From Caproicibacter fermentans (GTDB lineage: Bacteria; Bacillota; Clostridia; Oscillospirales; Acutalibacteraceae), in assembly GCF_009746625.1 (NCBI RefSeq), contig NZ_VWXL01000089.1, positions 1 to 43,252 of the forward strand: a stretch of 43,252 nucleotides of DNA, in the 5' to 3' direction. The notes beneath the pieces are model-generated. The model saw nothing but the letters and a program-made list of their open reading frames with translations, searched no databases and was not told where the DNA came from. The first letter of the stretch is position 1; each line of letters begins with the position of its first letter. Below, piece by piece: positions 31,899 to 40,224 of this stretch. Made by a program: the position numbers and the translations under genes.

Positions 31899-33239
31899 AT
31901 GGAATTGACTTTTCCAACAAAGCCATTCAAAACGCATGGCGGTGCGGCAGTTCCTCACAGGAAAAATACCGCACAGATGGAATCTGTCATGCTGCCGCCT
32001 CCTGAGCAGGTAGTCTTGCCCATGCAGCAGCACGTAGGTCCGCCCTGCGCTCCAACGGTAAAGGTTGGGGATGCCGTTTTGATTGGACAAAAAATCGCCG
32101 ACAGTTCCGCGTTTGTCAGCGCGCCGATTCATGCGACTGTTTCCGGTACGGTCAGCGCCATAAAAAAGGTGACGCTGTCCGGGGGTCAGTTCATGGATGC
32201 GGTTGTAATTGATTCGGACGGTAAAATGGAGGTTTCGCCCGACGTGAAGCCTCCCGTCATCAACAGCCTTGCAGAGTTTCTCAGCGCGGTGCATGAATCC
32301 GGGCTGGTTGGTCTGGGCGGCGCGGGCTTCCCTGCGCATGTCAAGCTGAAGGTGCCGGACGATAAAAACGTGGACACGCTGATTATCAACGTCGCGGAGT
32401 GCGAGCCTTACATTACCTCCGACAACCGGTGCGCCGTGGAAGACACCGACGACATTTTTGCCGGAGTCCGCGCCGTCAAGCACTGGCTGGGACTGCATCG
32501 CGTGATTCTCGCGGTGGAAGGAAACAAACCGGATGTCATTGCAAAATTCAACTCCTTCCTTGGCGACAGCAAGGAAGAGTCCGACCGGGAAATCAAGGTT
32601 CTCGAGCTGCGCTCCAGTTACCCGCAGGGCGCTGAAAAGGTGCTTATCCAGTCCTGTACGGGCCGCCGGGTTCCCATGGGCAAGCTGCCGGCCGATGCGG
32701 GCTGCATTGTCATGAACGTCACCTCCTGCGCTCATTTGGGTGAATTTCTGAGAACGGGGATGCCGCTTGTCAGCAAACGTCTGACGATCGACGGTTCCGC
32801 CGTCAACGACCCGAAAAATGTGATTGTTCCGATCGGAACAAACATTAAAACGATTATTGATTTCTGCGGCGGTTACAAGGCGACGCCGAAAAAGATCCTG
32901 ATGGGCGGCCCGATGATGGGCGTTTCCATCGCGAGCGACAATCTGCCCGTCATCAAGCAAAACAATGCGGTCATCTGTCTGGATGAAAAGGAAGCACATA
33001 AGCTGGAGCCCTCCGCCTGCATTCGCTGCGGACGCTGTGTTTCCGGCTGCCCGATGCACCTGATGCCGACGCTTCTGGAACAGAACGCGATTGCCAAGCG
33101 TGTGGAGCAGCTGAAAGAACTGGACGTTATGGACTGCATGGAGTGCGGCTGCTGCTCGTTCAACTGCCCGGCGGGCCGTCCTCTGGTTCAGGCGATCCGC
33201 CTTGGCAAGTCACTGGTTAGAGCGGAGGGGAAGAAATAA
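31899..33239 (+). CDS. rnfC: Rnf complex subunit C
   Basis: A 446-residue peripheral subunit with the NADH/FMN-binding fold of the Nqo1/SLBB type: VGLGGAGFPAHVKL, then NVAECEPYITSDN. Two [4Fe-4S] motifs lie near the C-terminus (CIRCGRCVSGCP and CMECGCCSFNCPAG). In Rnf it is the site of NAD+ reduction. ATG 31899 is preferred because GGAGG lies 8 bases before it. It overlaps rnfD by one base (TAATG). The gene order C-D-G-E-A-B is the typical bacterial order of clostridial Rnf operons. Confidence 0.95.
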   Translation: MELTFPTKPFKTHGGAAVPHRKNTAQMESVMLPPPEQVVLPMQQHVGPPCAPTVKVGDAVLIGQKIADSSAFVSAPIHATVSGTVSAIKKVTLSGGQFMDAVVIDSDGKMEVSPDVKPPVINSLAEFLSAVHESGLVGLGGAGFPAHVKLKVPDDKNVDTLIINVAECEPYITSDNRCAVEDTDDIFAGVRAVKHWLGLHRVILAVEGNKPDVIAKFNSFLGDSKEESDREIKVLELRSSYPQGAEKVLIQSCTGRRVPMGKLPADAGCIVMNVTSCAHLGEFLRTGMPLVSKRLTIDGSAVNDPKNVIVPIGTNIKTIIDFCGGYKATPKKILMGGPMMGVSIASDNLPVIKQNNAVICLDEKEAHKLEPSACIRCGRCVSGCPMHLMPTLLEQNAIAKRVEQLKELDVMDCMECGCCSFNCPAGRPLVQAIRLGKSLVRAEGKK

Positions 33240-34195
33240 TGGAAGAGAAATTAGTCGTATCATCCTCGCCTCACATCAGAAGCGGGGCAACCACTCGGAA
33301 AATCATGCTGGATGTGATTCTGGCGCTTGTACCGGCCGCCATCGCGGCGGTCATCGTGTTCGGGCCCCGTACCCTGCTGATCATCGGCGTTACCATCGCT
33401 TCCTGCGTACTCAGCGAATACATATGCCGCAGAGTGATGAAACGGGAGAACACCATTGGCGATTTAAGCGCGGTTGTAACCGGCCTTCTTCTCGCTTTTA
33501 ACCTGCCCGTTTCCATTAATCCCCTCATGGCCGCTTTCGGCGGAATGGTCGCGATTGTCGTAATTAAGCAGATGTTCGGCGGCATCGGGCAGAATTTTGT
33601 CAACCCGGCGCTGACGGCCCGTATCATCATGCTGAACTCCTTCCCGACGCAGATGACAACCTGGGTTCAGCCTCATTCCTATCTTGGCGATGCGGTGACC
33701 ACCGCTTCGCCGCTCGGCCTCTTAAAAGAGGGCGGATCTCTGGACCAGATGCCCAGTCTGATGAGCATGTTCGTCGGCAACACCGCGGGCTGCATCGGTG
33801 AAACCTGCGCGCTGGCATTGATCCTCGGCGGAATTTACCTTGTGGTCCGCAAGGTCATTTCCCCGGTGATTCCGCTGTGCTACATCGGTACCGCGGCGGT
33901 TCTTTCCGCGGTGATGGGCCGGAACGTGATGATCGACCTGCTTTCCGGCGGCCTGATGCTCGGCGCAATTTTCATGGCGACCGACTATGCAACCTCCCCG
34001 ATCACGGTCAAGGGACAGGTCATATTTGCGATCGGATGCGGCGTGATCACGATGCTGATCCGCAATTTCGGCAGCCTTCCGGAAGGTGTTTCCTACTCCA
34101 TTGTTCTGATGAATATTATTGTGCCGCTGATTGACTCCGCAACGCGTCCTGTGGCATTCGGAAAGGAGCCTGTAAAAGATGAAGTTCAGCGCTAA
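33239..34195 (+). CDS. rnfD: Rnf complex subunit D
   Basis: A 318-residue membrane subunit with about nine or ten hydrophobic segments and a covalent-flavin loop at residues 149-160 (LGDAVTTASPLG). In better-known RnfD and NqrB proteins the flavin is carried by a threonine of a (S/T)GAT motif. Here the aligned position appears to be Ser157, with Thr154 and Thr155 just before, so the attachment residue may be serine. It overlaps both rnfC (1 base) and rnfG (17 bases). It belongs to the ion-translocating core. Confidence 0.94.
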   Translation: MEEKLVVSSSPHIRSGATTRKIMLDVILALVPAAIAAVIVFGPRTLLIIGVTIASCVLSEYICRRVMKRENTIGDLSAVVTGLLLAFNLPVSINPLMAAFGGMVAIVVIKQMFGGIGQNFVNPALTARIIMLNSFPTQMTTWVQPHSYLGDAVTTASPLGLLKEGGSLDQMPSLMSMFVGNTAGCIGETCALALILGGIYLVVRKVISPVIPLCYIGTAAVLSAVMGRNVMIDLLSGGLMLGAIFMATDYATSPITVKGQVIFAIGCGVITMLIRNFGSLPEGVSYSIVLMNIIVPLIDSATRPVAFGKEPVKDEVQR

Positions 34196-34742
34196 AGAGG
34201 TTCTGAAACCGACTTTGGTCCTTGTGCTGATCTGCCTTGTCATGACAGCTTTTCTGGCGGGCACGAATCTGCTGACAAAGGACGCCATTGTTGCGCAGAA
34301 GGCAAAAGTGGCGGAAGAGTCCCGCATGGTTGCTTTGCCCACGGCCGACTCTTTTGACAAGTCCACGAAAAGCGATATCTGCTATGTCGGCAAAAAGGGA
34401 AGCGATATCGCAGGGTTTGTCTTTACCACCGAAGCCGGCAGCTACGGCGGAAAGATTCAGGTCATGACCGGTATCGACAAAGACGGAAAGGTGACGGGCG
34501 TCATTCTTCTGAGCACAAACGACACGCCCGGTCTCGGACTGAATGCGAAGAAAGAATCCTTCCGTAAACAGTATCAACAAAAAGCTCCGGACAACGGATT
34601 TGAAGTTGTCAAGGGAGACGGCGCAAAGGAAGGGCAAGGGCAGATCAACGCCATGACAGGTGCTACGATTTCGAGTAAAGCCGTCACAACCGCCGTCAAT
34701 GAAGCGATCAAGGAATATCAGAAAGTTAAGGGTGGTGAGTGA
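34179..34742 (+). CDS. rnfG: Rnf complex subunit G
   Basis: A 187-residue subunit with one N-terminal membrane helix (about 10-32) and an FMN-binding domain outside. The flavinylation motif MTGATISS places the FMN-accepting threonine at about residue 163, the client of ApbE. It passes electrons within the complex. AAGGAG lies inside the end of rnfD, and the genes overlap by 17 bases. Confidence 0.95.
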   Translation: MKFSAKEVLKPTLVLVLICLVMTAFLAGTNLLTKDAIVAQKAKVAEESRMVALPTADSFDKSTKSDICYVGKKGSDIAGFVFTTEAGSYGGKIQVMTGIDKDGKVTGVILLSTNDTPGLGLNAKKESFRKQYQQKAPDNGFEVVKGDGAKEGQGQINAMTGATISSKAVTTAVNEAIKEYQKVKGGE

Positions 34743-34743
34743 G

Positions 34744-35451
34744 ATGGCTAAAAACAGTCTGGCACGTGAGTTTACAAAAGGTATTATCAAGGAAAACCCC
34801 GTTCTGCGGCTTGTATTGGGCTGCTGCGCGACCTTGGCCGTTACAACCGCCGCAAGCAACGCAATCGGGATGGGGCTTGCCACAACCTTTGTTCTGGTTT
34901 GTTCCAATGCGGTTATTTCCCTGCTGCGCAATGTGATTCCGGATAAGGTCCGCATTCCAAGCTACATTGTTGTCATCGCGGGTTTCGTGACGATTGTGCA
35001 GATGCTGGTGGAGGCTTTTTCGCCTGCGCTGAGCGATGCTCTCGGCATTTATCTTCCGCTGATTGTCGTTAACTGCATTATTTTCGGCCGTGCGGAAATG
35101 TTCGCAAGCAAAAATAAAGTTCTGCCGTCCATTTTCGACGGACTCGGCATGGGAATCGGTTTTACCGCAACCCTTCTTGCGATGGGAATTATCCGCGAGT
35201 TATTTGGCAGCGGCTCCGTCTTCGGCGTATCCATCCTCTCCGGCTTCATGCCGCCGATCATCGTTTTCCTGCTCCCTCCGGGGGGATTCTTTGTCTTCGG
35301 TATCCTGATCGCGATCGCGAACAGGCTTTCCGGTGAAGGCAAAAAAGTGGAAGAGATCGGCTGCGGCGGTTTTACCGGCTGCGCGGGATGCGCGCTCTCG
35401 TCAAATTGCTCCCTTATCGACAGTAAAGACAAGGAGGCCGAAACGAAATGA
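34744..35451 (+). CDS. rnfE: Rnf complex subunit E
   Basis: A 235-residue integral membrane subunit with about six hydrophobic segments, related to RnfA and NqrD. ATG 34744 begins one base after the rnfG stop. The cytoplasm-proximal C-terminal tail is unusual in carrying five cysteines within about 19 residues (IGCGGFTGCAGCALSSNCS), beyond the membrane domain. This could bind a metal or a further cluster; other Rnf subunits normally carry these. It overlaps rnfA by four bases (ATGA). Confidence 0.93.
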   Translation: MAKNSLAREFTKGIIKENPVLRLVLGCCATLAVTTAASNAIGMGLATTFVLVCSNAVISLLRNVIPDKVRIPSYIVVIAGFVTIVQMLVEAFSPALSDALGIYLPLIVVNCIIFGRAEMFASKNKVLPSIFDGLGMGIGFTATLLAMGIIRELFGSGSVFGVSILSGFMPPIIVFLLPPGGFFVFGILIAIANRLSGEGKKVEEIGCGGFTGCAGCALSSNCSLIDSKDKEAETK

Positions 35452-36059
35452 TTAAATCGCTTTTCGCCATCATTCTGACGGCTATTCTGACAGAAAATTA
35501 CATCCTGGATAAATTCCTTGGTATCTGCCCGTTTTTGGGCGTTTCCAAAAACCGCAGCAGCGCGACCGGCATGAGCATTGCAGTTACCGTCGTTATGGTG
35601 ATTGCAACCGCGGTAACATGGCCGATTTATTACGGAATTCTGGTTCCGAAGGATCTTGCTTATCTGGAAACGATCGTTTTCATTCTGGTGATTGCGGTGC
35701 TGGTCCAGTTGATTGAAATCATCCTGAGAAAATACATTCCGTCCTTGTACAATGCGCTGGGTGTTTACCTGCCGCTGATTACGACGAATTGTGCGGTGCT
35801 TGGCGTAACCATGCTGGTGCTCGACAAACATACGGCGGATCCGTCCGCATACGGTTACCTGCAGGCACTGGTCAATGCGTTCGGCGCCGGTATCGGTTTC
35901 CTTGTTGCTCTGGTGATGTTCTCCGGCGTACGTGAAAGAATGGAACTGAACGATGTGCCGAAATTTATGAAGGGTCTGCCGATTACTCTGGTTGCCGCGT
36001 CTCTGGTATCCCTGTCGTTTCTCGGGTTCTCAGGCCTTGTCAACGGCATGCTGGGTTAA
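35448..36059 (+). CDS. rnfA: Rnf complex subunit A
   Basis: A 203-residue membrane subunit homologous to RnfE and NqrE with six hydrophobic segments. RnfA and RnfE together coordinate a membrane-embedded iron-sulfur centre through cysteines in half-helices; TTNCAVLGVT in this protein is the expected position. Length is standard. It is translationally coupled to rnfE and lies 14 bases before rnfB. Confidence 0.95.
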   Translation: MIKSLFAIILTAILTENYILDKFLGICPFLGVSKNRSSATGMSIAVTVVMVIATAVTWPIYYGILVPKDLAYLETIVFILVIAVLVQLIEIILRKYIPSLYNALGVYLPLITTNCAVLGVTMLVLDKHTADPSAYGYLQALVNAFGAGIGFLVALVMFSGVRERMELNDVPKFMKGLPITLVAASLVSLSFLGFSGLVNGMLG

Positions 36060-36073
36060 GGAGATGATATAAA

Positions 36074-36868
36074 ATGAACGATATTTTGATTCCAATCTTG
36101 ATTTTGGTTGTAATCGGTCTTCTGTCCGGCTTAATCCTGGCGGTTGCGTCCATCGTGATGGCCGTTCCGAAGGATCAGAAGACGGAGGACATCCGCGCGA
36201 TGCTTCCGGGCGCAAACTGCGGCGCCTGCGGCTATTCCGGCTGCGACGGCTATGCGAAAGCCCTGGCGACAGGGGAGGCCCAGCCCGGGCTTTGCACGGT
36301 TGGCGGCAGTGATGTTTCCAATTCCATTGCGGCTTATCTTGGAGTTGCGGCGACTTCTGTGGAGCCGCACATGTCGGTTGTCCGCTGCCTTGGCAGCCAT
36401 GACAATACGACGGACCGCGTTGAGTACGAAGGTATCACGAGCTGTGCTGCGGCCGTTGCGGTCGCGGGTGGGCCGACCAGCTGTACCTTTGGCTGCATCG
36501 GCTTGGGGGACTGCGTAAACGCCTGTAACTATAACGCGCTCAGCGTACGCAACGGTGTGGCAATGGTGGAACCGAAGAACTGCGTTGCCTGCGGACTGTG
36601 CCTGAAAGCATGCCCGCGGAATCTGCTGACGCTAACTCCGGTTAAAAAGCAGGCCATTGTTTTGTGCAGCAACTGTGACAAAGGCAACCTTGTCAATAAA
36701 GTCTGCAAGGTTGGCTGCATTGGCTGCATGCGCTGTGAAAAAACATGCAAATACGACGCGATCCACGTAAAGAATTTCCTGGCGACCGTTGATCCCGAGA
36801 AATGCGTGGGATGCGGCGAATGCGTCGATATTTGCCCAAGGCACATTATCGGTCTTTACAACGCTTAA
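36074..36868 (+). CDS. rnfB: Rnf complex subunit B (ferredoxin-accepting)
   Basis: A 264-residue subunit with an N-terminal membrane helix (about 3-28), the four-cysteine domain ANCGACGYSGCDGYA...GLC (about 48-75), and two pairs of ferredoxin-type motifs: CIGLGDCVNACNY with CVACGLCLKACP, then CIGCMRCEKTCKY with CVGCGECVDICP. It takes electrons from reduced ferredoxin and starts the transfer towards NAD+. It ends the operon and is followed by a strong terminator 14 bases later. Confidence 0.95.
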   Translation: MNDILIPILILVVIGLLSGLILAVASIVMAVPKDQKTEDIRAMLPGANCGACGYSGCDGYAKALATGEAQPGLCTVGGSDVSNSIAAYLGVAATSVEPHMSVVRCLGSHDNTTDRVEYEGITSCAAAVAVAGGPTSCTFGCIGLGDCVNACNYNALSVRNGVAMVEPKNCVACGLCLKACPRNLLTLTPVKKQAIVLCSNCDKGNLVNKVCKVGCIGCMRCEKTCKYDAIHVKNFLATVDPEKCVGCGECVDICPRHIIGLYNA

Positions 36869-36882
36869 GACTGTTTTTACAG

Positions 36883-36917
36883 AACCGGAATATCCATTGC
36901 GGATATTCCGGTTTTTT
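36883..36917 (+). terminator. Terminator of the rnf operon
   Basis: A perfect 13-bp stem, AACCGGAATATCC with its complement, around ATTGC is followed by TTTTTT. Confidence 0.93.
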
Positions 36918-36989
36918 CTGATAACAGCCTTGATTTCTTGATGAATTTATTATATAATATGCAAAGTTGTCATTGAAGAAAAGTGAATA

Positions 36990-37038
36990 GCCTGCGTGTT
37001 GGAATTGGCAGACGAGACAGACTCAAAATCTGTTGTCC
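36990..37038 (+). pseudogene. 5' fragment of a tRNA-Leu gene
   Basis: The acceptor 5' strand (GCCTGCG), D arm (TTGGAATTGGCAGAC) and a perfect anticodon arm, ACAGA-CTCAAAA-TCTGT (anticodon CAA), are intact. They closely parallel the complete tRNA-Leu 200 bases downstream. After TGTCC the sequence departs: no variable arm, no TTCGA T loop and no complementary 3' acceptor strand follow. The copy is therefore truncated. Imperfect decay or a rearrangement breakpoint near 37038 is likely. Confidence 0.75.
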
Positions 37039-37189
37039 CTATTCTTTCCGGAAGTAGATTGATACGCTACGAACCCGCATGGTTCCTGATTTTCTAAAAA
37101 GTGAATAAACCATCTTGCTTTCAACATCCCTTACTTTCATCCCTTAATTATCTGAGGGCTGGAATTTAAAGAGATTTGAAAATAGATTT

Positions 37190-37275
37190 GCCGGTGTGAT
37201 GGAATTGGCAGACGTGCGGCACTCAAAATGCCGTGTCCTTTGGACGTGTCGGTTCGAATCCGACCACCGGCACCA
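37190..37275 (+). tRNA. tRNA-Leu (anticodon CAA)
   Basis: A complete class II tRNA. The acceptor GCCGGTG/CACCGGC, the anticodon arm CGGCA-CTCAAAA-TGCCG with anticodon CAA (37225-37227 region), the long variable arm TGTCCTTTGGACG, the T arm GTCGG-TTCGAAT-CCGAC and an encoded CCA are all present. It reads UUG codons and is followed by its own terminator. Confidence 0.95.
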
Positions 37276-37279
37276 TACT

Positions 37280-37328
37280 GAGTGTTCTTATAGCATTTGA
37301 AAATGTTGTAAGAGCACTCGCTTTTTTA
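37280..37328 (+). terminator. Terminator of tRNA-Leu
   Basis: A 17-bp stem with several wobble pairs (GAGTGTTCTTATA... with ...TAAGAGCACTC) is followed by GCTTTTTTA, starting five bases after the tRNA. Confidence 0.85.
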
Positions 37329-37429
37329 TATGTTTATCCTGCCATCTGCGCTTGGGAGTAGCTTACGGCTACTCCTTTTCTTGTTTGTATCAAAACGTCC
37401 GGTTCCGGCAGAGATGAAACATCCGGTAT

Positions 37430-37645
37430 TTAAATGGAGCCGATACAATTATAATGAATGGTCAGCTTTTGGACGTATATGCCGTTCACCTTTTCGGCCT
37501 GATGGACTTCAATGTGATCGATCAGCTCATTCAGCAGCGTAAGCTTTCTGGCCTGGTACAAAAACCATGAGTTTTGCCAACGTAATTCTTCAGAAAGCTC
37601 TCCGAACTTGCTGGTCTGGAGAGCTTTCCTATGTTTCCTTAAAGG
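37430..37645 (-). pseudogene. Decayed 3' end of a large serine recombinase
   Basis: Read on the minus strand, a 71-codon open stretch between a TAG and a TAA ends with LLNELIDHIEVHQAEK and IHYNCIGSI. This is the characteristic C-terminal region of transposon-type large serine recombinases (Tn4451/TnpX-like group with a DUF4368-type tail). The first half of the frame (about 30 codons) does not look like the family, and no catalytic domain is present, so only the tail survives. It lies 155 bases from tRNA-Leu and points to a former integrated element. The remaining DNA between 37329 and 37770 holds nothing else that I recognise. Confidence 0.6.
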
Positions 37646-37773
37646 CTATCTGACCGCAAATTCAAGTCTCGATAATCATGGCCAATTCTTTATAGACGCT
37701 AGATTTGGTCATCATTCTAAAACGTCACAAATTAACATTTGACGCTCCATGATGCATATTACCCTGATTTTGT

Positions 37774-37802
37774 TTGACTTTGAAATCAAAACCCAGTATA
37801 AT
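37774..37802 (+). promoter_or_regulatory. Promoter of the esterase operon
   Basis: TTGACT (37774-37779), 17 bases and a perfect TATAAT (37797-37802). The leader to the ATG at 37947 is about 138 bases. Confidence 0.8.
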
Positions 37803-37818
37803 ATAAACAAAATTTACT

Positions 37819-37836
37819 TAAATATTAATTAATTTA
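37819..37836 (+). promoter_or_regulatory. Candidate LacI-family operator in the esterase leader
   Basis: An AT-rich imperfect palindrome, TAAAT-ATTAATTA-ATTTA, lies about 10 bases after the predicted transcription start, in the usual place for a repressor. A related CTTAATTAAG palindrome (42011-42020) overlaps the lacI-type gene's own promoter. AT-rich composition makes chance similarity possible. Confidence 0.35.
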
Positions 37837-37946
37837 GCTTATAGATTAGAGTAACAGAGAGAGCTCGCTGATTCCGACCTAAACTGACCGGCTTAGGCGT
37901 CCACTCTGTGCACGGCGGTCAAGAGCTAACCCATTGGGGGAAACAT

Positions 37947-39029
37947 ATGGAGTTCAATGCTTTTTTGTCACCGGGGGAACGCCTGATTCGATCGGATGAT
38001 CCAGCTTTTCAGTATACAGGAAGAATTGATTTCGACGATCCTGCAGCGCCCGTTTTCGTCTATCCCTATTCGTCTGTGAAAATGCGGTTTTCCGGCCCTT
38101 CTTTGAAGGTGCTTCTGAACAACCGGCACGCTTATTGGAATAACTATCTCGGTTTCGTCATCGACGGAGAGCAGAAGAAAATACAGATTTCGGAGGGAAC
38201 CGGTGTGCAGTGCCTTACGTTGGCGGAGAATCTGGAGAATCGAGAACACGAGCTGTTTTTTTTCAAGCGTCAGGATTCTTGTCACGAGATCCTGCTCTAC
38301 GGCTTTGTTGTGGAAAAAAATGCGAAGGTTTTCCCTCCGGAGAAAAGAACCGGCAGGAAGATGGAGGTTTTCGGAGATTCGGTCTCAGCGGGAGAGGTTT
38401 CGGAGGCTGTGGAGTATGTGGGAAAGCCGGACCCAGAGCACAATGGGGAATACTCGAATTCCTATTATTCCTACGATGCCATCGCATCACGAAAGCTGGG
38501 CGCGGAGCTTCACAACATCTCTCAAGGGGGGATTGCGCTGCTGAGCGGAACGGGTTGGTTCCGCCTGCCTGACACCCTTGGCATTGAGGAAACCTGGGAC
38601 AAAATCGAGTACAACCCGGATATCGGCCCCTCGAAGCCCTGGGATTTTTCCCGCTATACCCCACAGGTCGTGCTGGTGGCAATTGGGCAGAACGACAACC
38701 ACCCGGACGACTATATGAAAGAGGACGAGTCCTCGGATCGATCGGAAAAGTGGCGCATGCATTACGAGATGTTCGTTCGGAACATCCGCAGAACCTACCC
38801 CTCCGCACTCATAGTTCTGGCGACAACGATTCTGGAACACGACGAAGGTTGGGATCGATCCATCGAACGGGTCAAAAAGCGCCTGAACGACCCGAAGGTT
38901 GTACATTTCCTGTATTCGAATAATGGACGCGGCACGCCGGGGCACATCCGCATCCCCGAGGCAGAGCGAATGGCCGAAGAACTTTGCACCTTCCTCGAGT
39001 CCTTCGGAGAACGGATCTGGCAGAGATAA
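37947..39029 (+). CDS. SGNH-type carbohydrate esterase, CE2-like
   Basis: A 360-residue two-domain protein. An N-terminal beta-sandwich (about 10-125) is followed by an SGNH hydrolase domain (about 130-355): the nucleophile in VFGDSVSAGE, the glycine block in ISQGGIALLSG, the Asn block in AIGQNDNHPDD, and a C-terminal GTPGHIRIPEAERMAEEL carrying the histidine. This order is that of CE2 acetylxylan and related sugar esterases. No signal peptide is visible, so it probably acts on imported oligosaccharides in the cytoplasm. ATG 37947 has GGGGG 6 bases upstream. It is the first gene of the three-gene operon. Confidence 0.83.
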   Translation: MEFNAFLSPGERLIRSDDPAFQYTGRIDFDDPAAPVFVYPYSSVKMRFSGPSLKVLLNNRHAYWNNYLGFVIDGEQKKIQISEGTGVQCLTLAENLENREHELFFFKRQDSCHEILLYGFVVEKNAKVFPPEKRTGRKMEVFGDSVSAGEVSEAVEYVGKPDPEHNGEYSNSYYSYDAIASRKLGAELHNISQGGIALLSGTGWFRLPDTLGIEETWDKIEYNPDIGPSKPWDFSRYTPQVVLVAIGQNDNHPDDYMKEDESSDRSEKWRMHYEMFVRNIRRTYPSALIVLATTILEHDEGWDRSIERVKKRLNDPKVVHFLYSNNGRGTPGHIRIPEAERMAEELCTFLESFGERIWQR

Positions 39030-39041
39030 GGAGAGAATGGT

Positions 39042-40172
39042 ATGACTCAATCGGAATATCGGATGTTTGCAGAACAAAGCATCGTGAACCGCGGCAATAG
39101 AAGCAGAATTCAGGGTTGCATGAGAAGGGCGCTGGCGGGATGCCCAATCACCATTGGCTTCCTCGGCGGCTCAATTACACAGGGGAGCCTTTCCTCCTCT
39201 TCGGAGACTTGCTATGCCTACCTAGTGTTTGAATGGTGGAAGAAGAAGTTCCCGGCATCCAGGATGACCTATGTCAACGCCGGGGTCGGCGGGACGACCT
39301 CTCAGTTCGGCGTCGCCCGCGTCAAACAGGACCTTCTCGCGAAGAATCCAGACTTTTCCATCGTCGAATTCAGTGTGAATGACGATCCCACTGACTTTTT
39401 TGAGGAGACCTACGAGGGGCTTCTCCGCACCATTCTGAAGAGTTCAGGGACGTCCGTTCTAATTTTACATAACGTTCGCTATGACACTGGTGTGAGCGCG
39501 GAAAAGCGCCATCTGAAGGTCGGACGGGCGTACGGCCTTCCCTGCGTCAGTATGGAGCCAAGTCTATATCGTGCCGTACGGGAAGGCTTTACAACTGTCC
39601 CGGAGATTTCTCCTGACGGCCTGCATCCGAACGATCTCGGACACCGGCTGATCGCAGACAGCGTGATTTACTGCTTAGAGGAAATCTATGAGCATCTTTC
39701 GGAGCCGGAGCCGGAGCCGGAGCCGCAGGCCCTGCCGCGGCCTCTTACGAGAAATCGCTATGAGCAGTCGATTCGTCTGCAGAGTTATAACAGTGAGCCG
39801 AAAGGAAGCGGCTTTGTCAAAGACCTGAGTCCGCAGAAGGCGGTTTCGAAATTTTTTAAAAACGGGTGGACCTCCGCACAGCAAGGCGCTTCCCTAACCT
39901 TTTCCTTCGAAGGCACCGGTATCGCGGTGCAGTATCGGAAGAGTGTGGCTCATCCCGCGCCTGTGGCGCTGGCGGTGGTGGATGGCGACGAGGAGCACGC
40001 CGTCAGACTTGACGCCAATTTTGAGGAAGCCTGGGGCGACTGCCTTTTCCTTTCAACGGTGGCGAAGAATTTGCTGGATGGGGAACACCACTTGGAGGTT
40101 CGTCTAATTGAGGTGCCGGAACACCCCGCAGCGGAATTCTATCTGGTTTCCGTGATTGTCTCGAAAGGATAA
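39042..40172 (+). CDS. SGNH/GDSL hydrolase with C-terminal beta domain
   Basis: A 376-residue protein. The SGNH hydrolase domain (about 30-215) has the nucleophile in GFLGGSITQGS, the glycine block in NAGVGGTTSQFG, the Asn block in VEFSVNDDP and the catalytic pair in SPDGLHPNDLGH. An EPEPEPEP linker (about 221-228), written by four copies of GGAGCC, joins it to a beta-rich C-terminal domain (about 255-376) that may bind carbohydrate. Deacetylation of a plant or microbial polysaccharide fragment is likely. It lies 12 bases behind the CE2-like gene. There is no signal peptide. Confidence 0.82.
   Translation: MTQSEYRMFAEQSIVNRGNRSRIQGCMRRALAGCPITIGFLGGSITQGSLSSSSETCYAYLVFEWWKKKFPASRMTYVNAGVGGTTSQFGVARVKQDLLAKNPDFSIVEFSVNDDPTDFFEETYEGLLRTILKSSGTSVLILHNVRYDTGVSAEKRHLKVGRAYGLPCVSMEPSLYRAVREGFTTVPEISPDGLHPNDLGHRLIADSVIYCLEEIYEHLSEPEPEPEPQALPRPLTRNRYEQSIRLQSYNSEPKGSGFVKDLSPQKAVSKFFKNGWTSAQQGASLTFSFEGTGIAVQYRKSVAHPAPVALAVVDGDEEHAVRLDANFEEAWGDCLFLSTVAKNLLDGEHHLEVRLIEVPEHPAAEFYLVSVIVSKG
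39701..39725 (+). repeat. Four tandem GGAGCC hexamers inside the SGNH gene
   Basis: Four exact copies of GGAGCC encode the EPEPEPEP linker. The unit is a multiple of three, so gain or loss of copies would change linker length without a frameshift. Confidence 0.85.
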
Positions 40173-40224
40173 TAAAATTCGTTAGTCCGACTGCAGAGTT
40201 GGTTAAGAGAGAAAAGGAGAAGGC

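Noticed and set aside
36990-37090. A complete second tRNA-Leu
   Set aside because: Acceptor, D and anticodon arms are good, but there is no T arm, variable arm or matching 3' acceptor strand.
37330-37542. Seventy-codon open frame after the tRNA-Leu terminator
   Set aside because: No ribosome binding site or recognisable motif, and the opposite strand carries the recombinase remnant.
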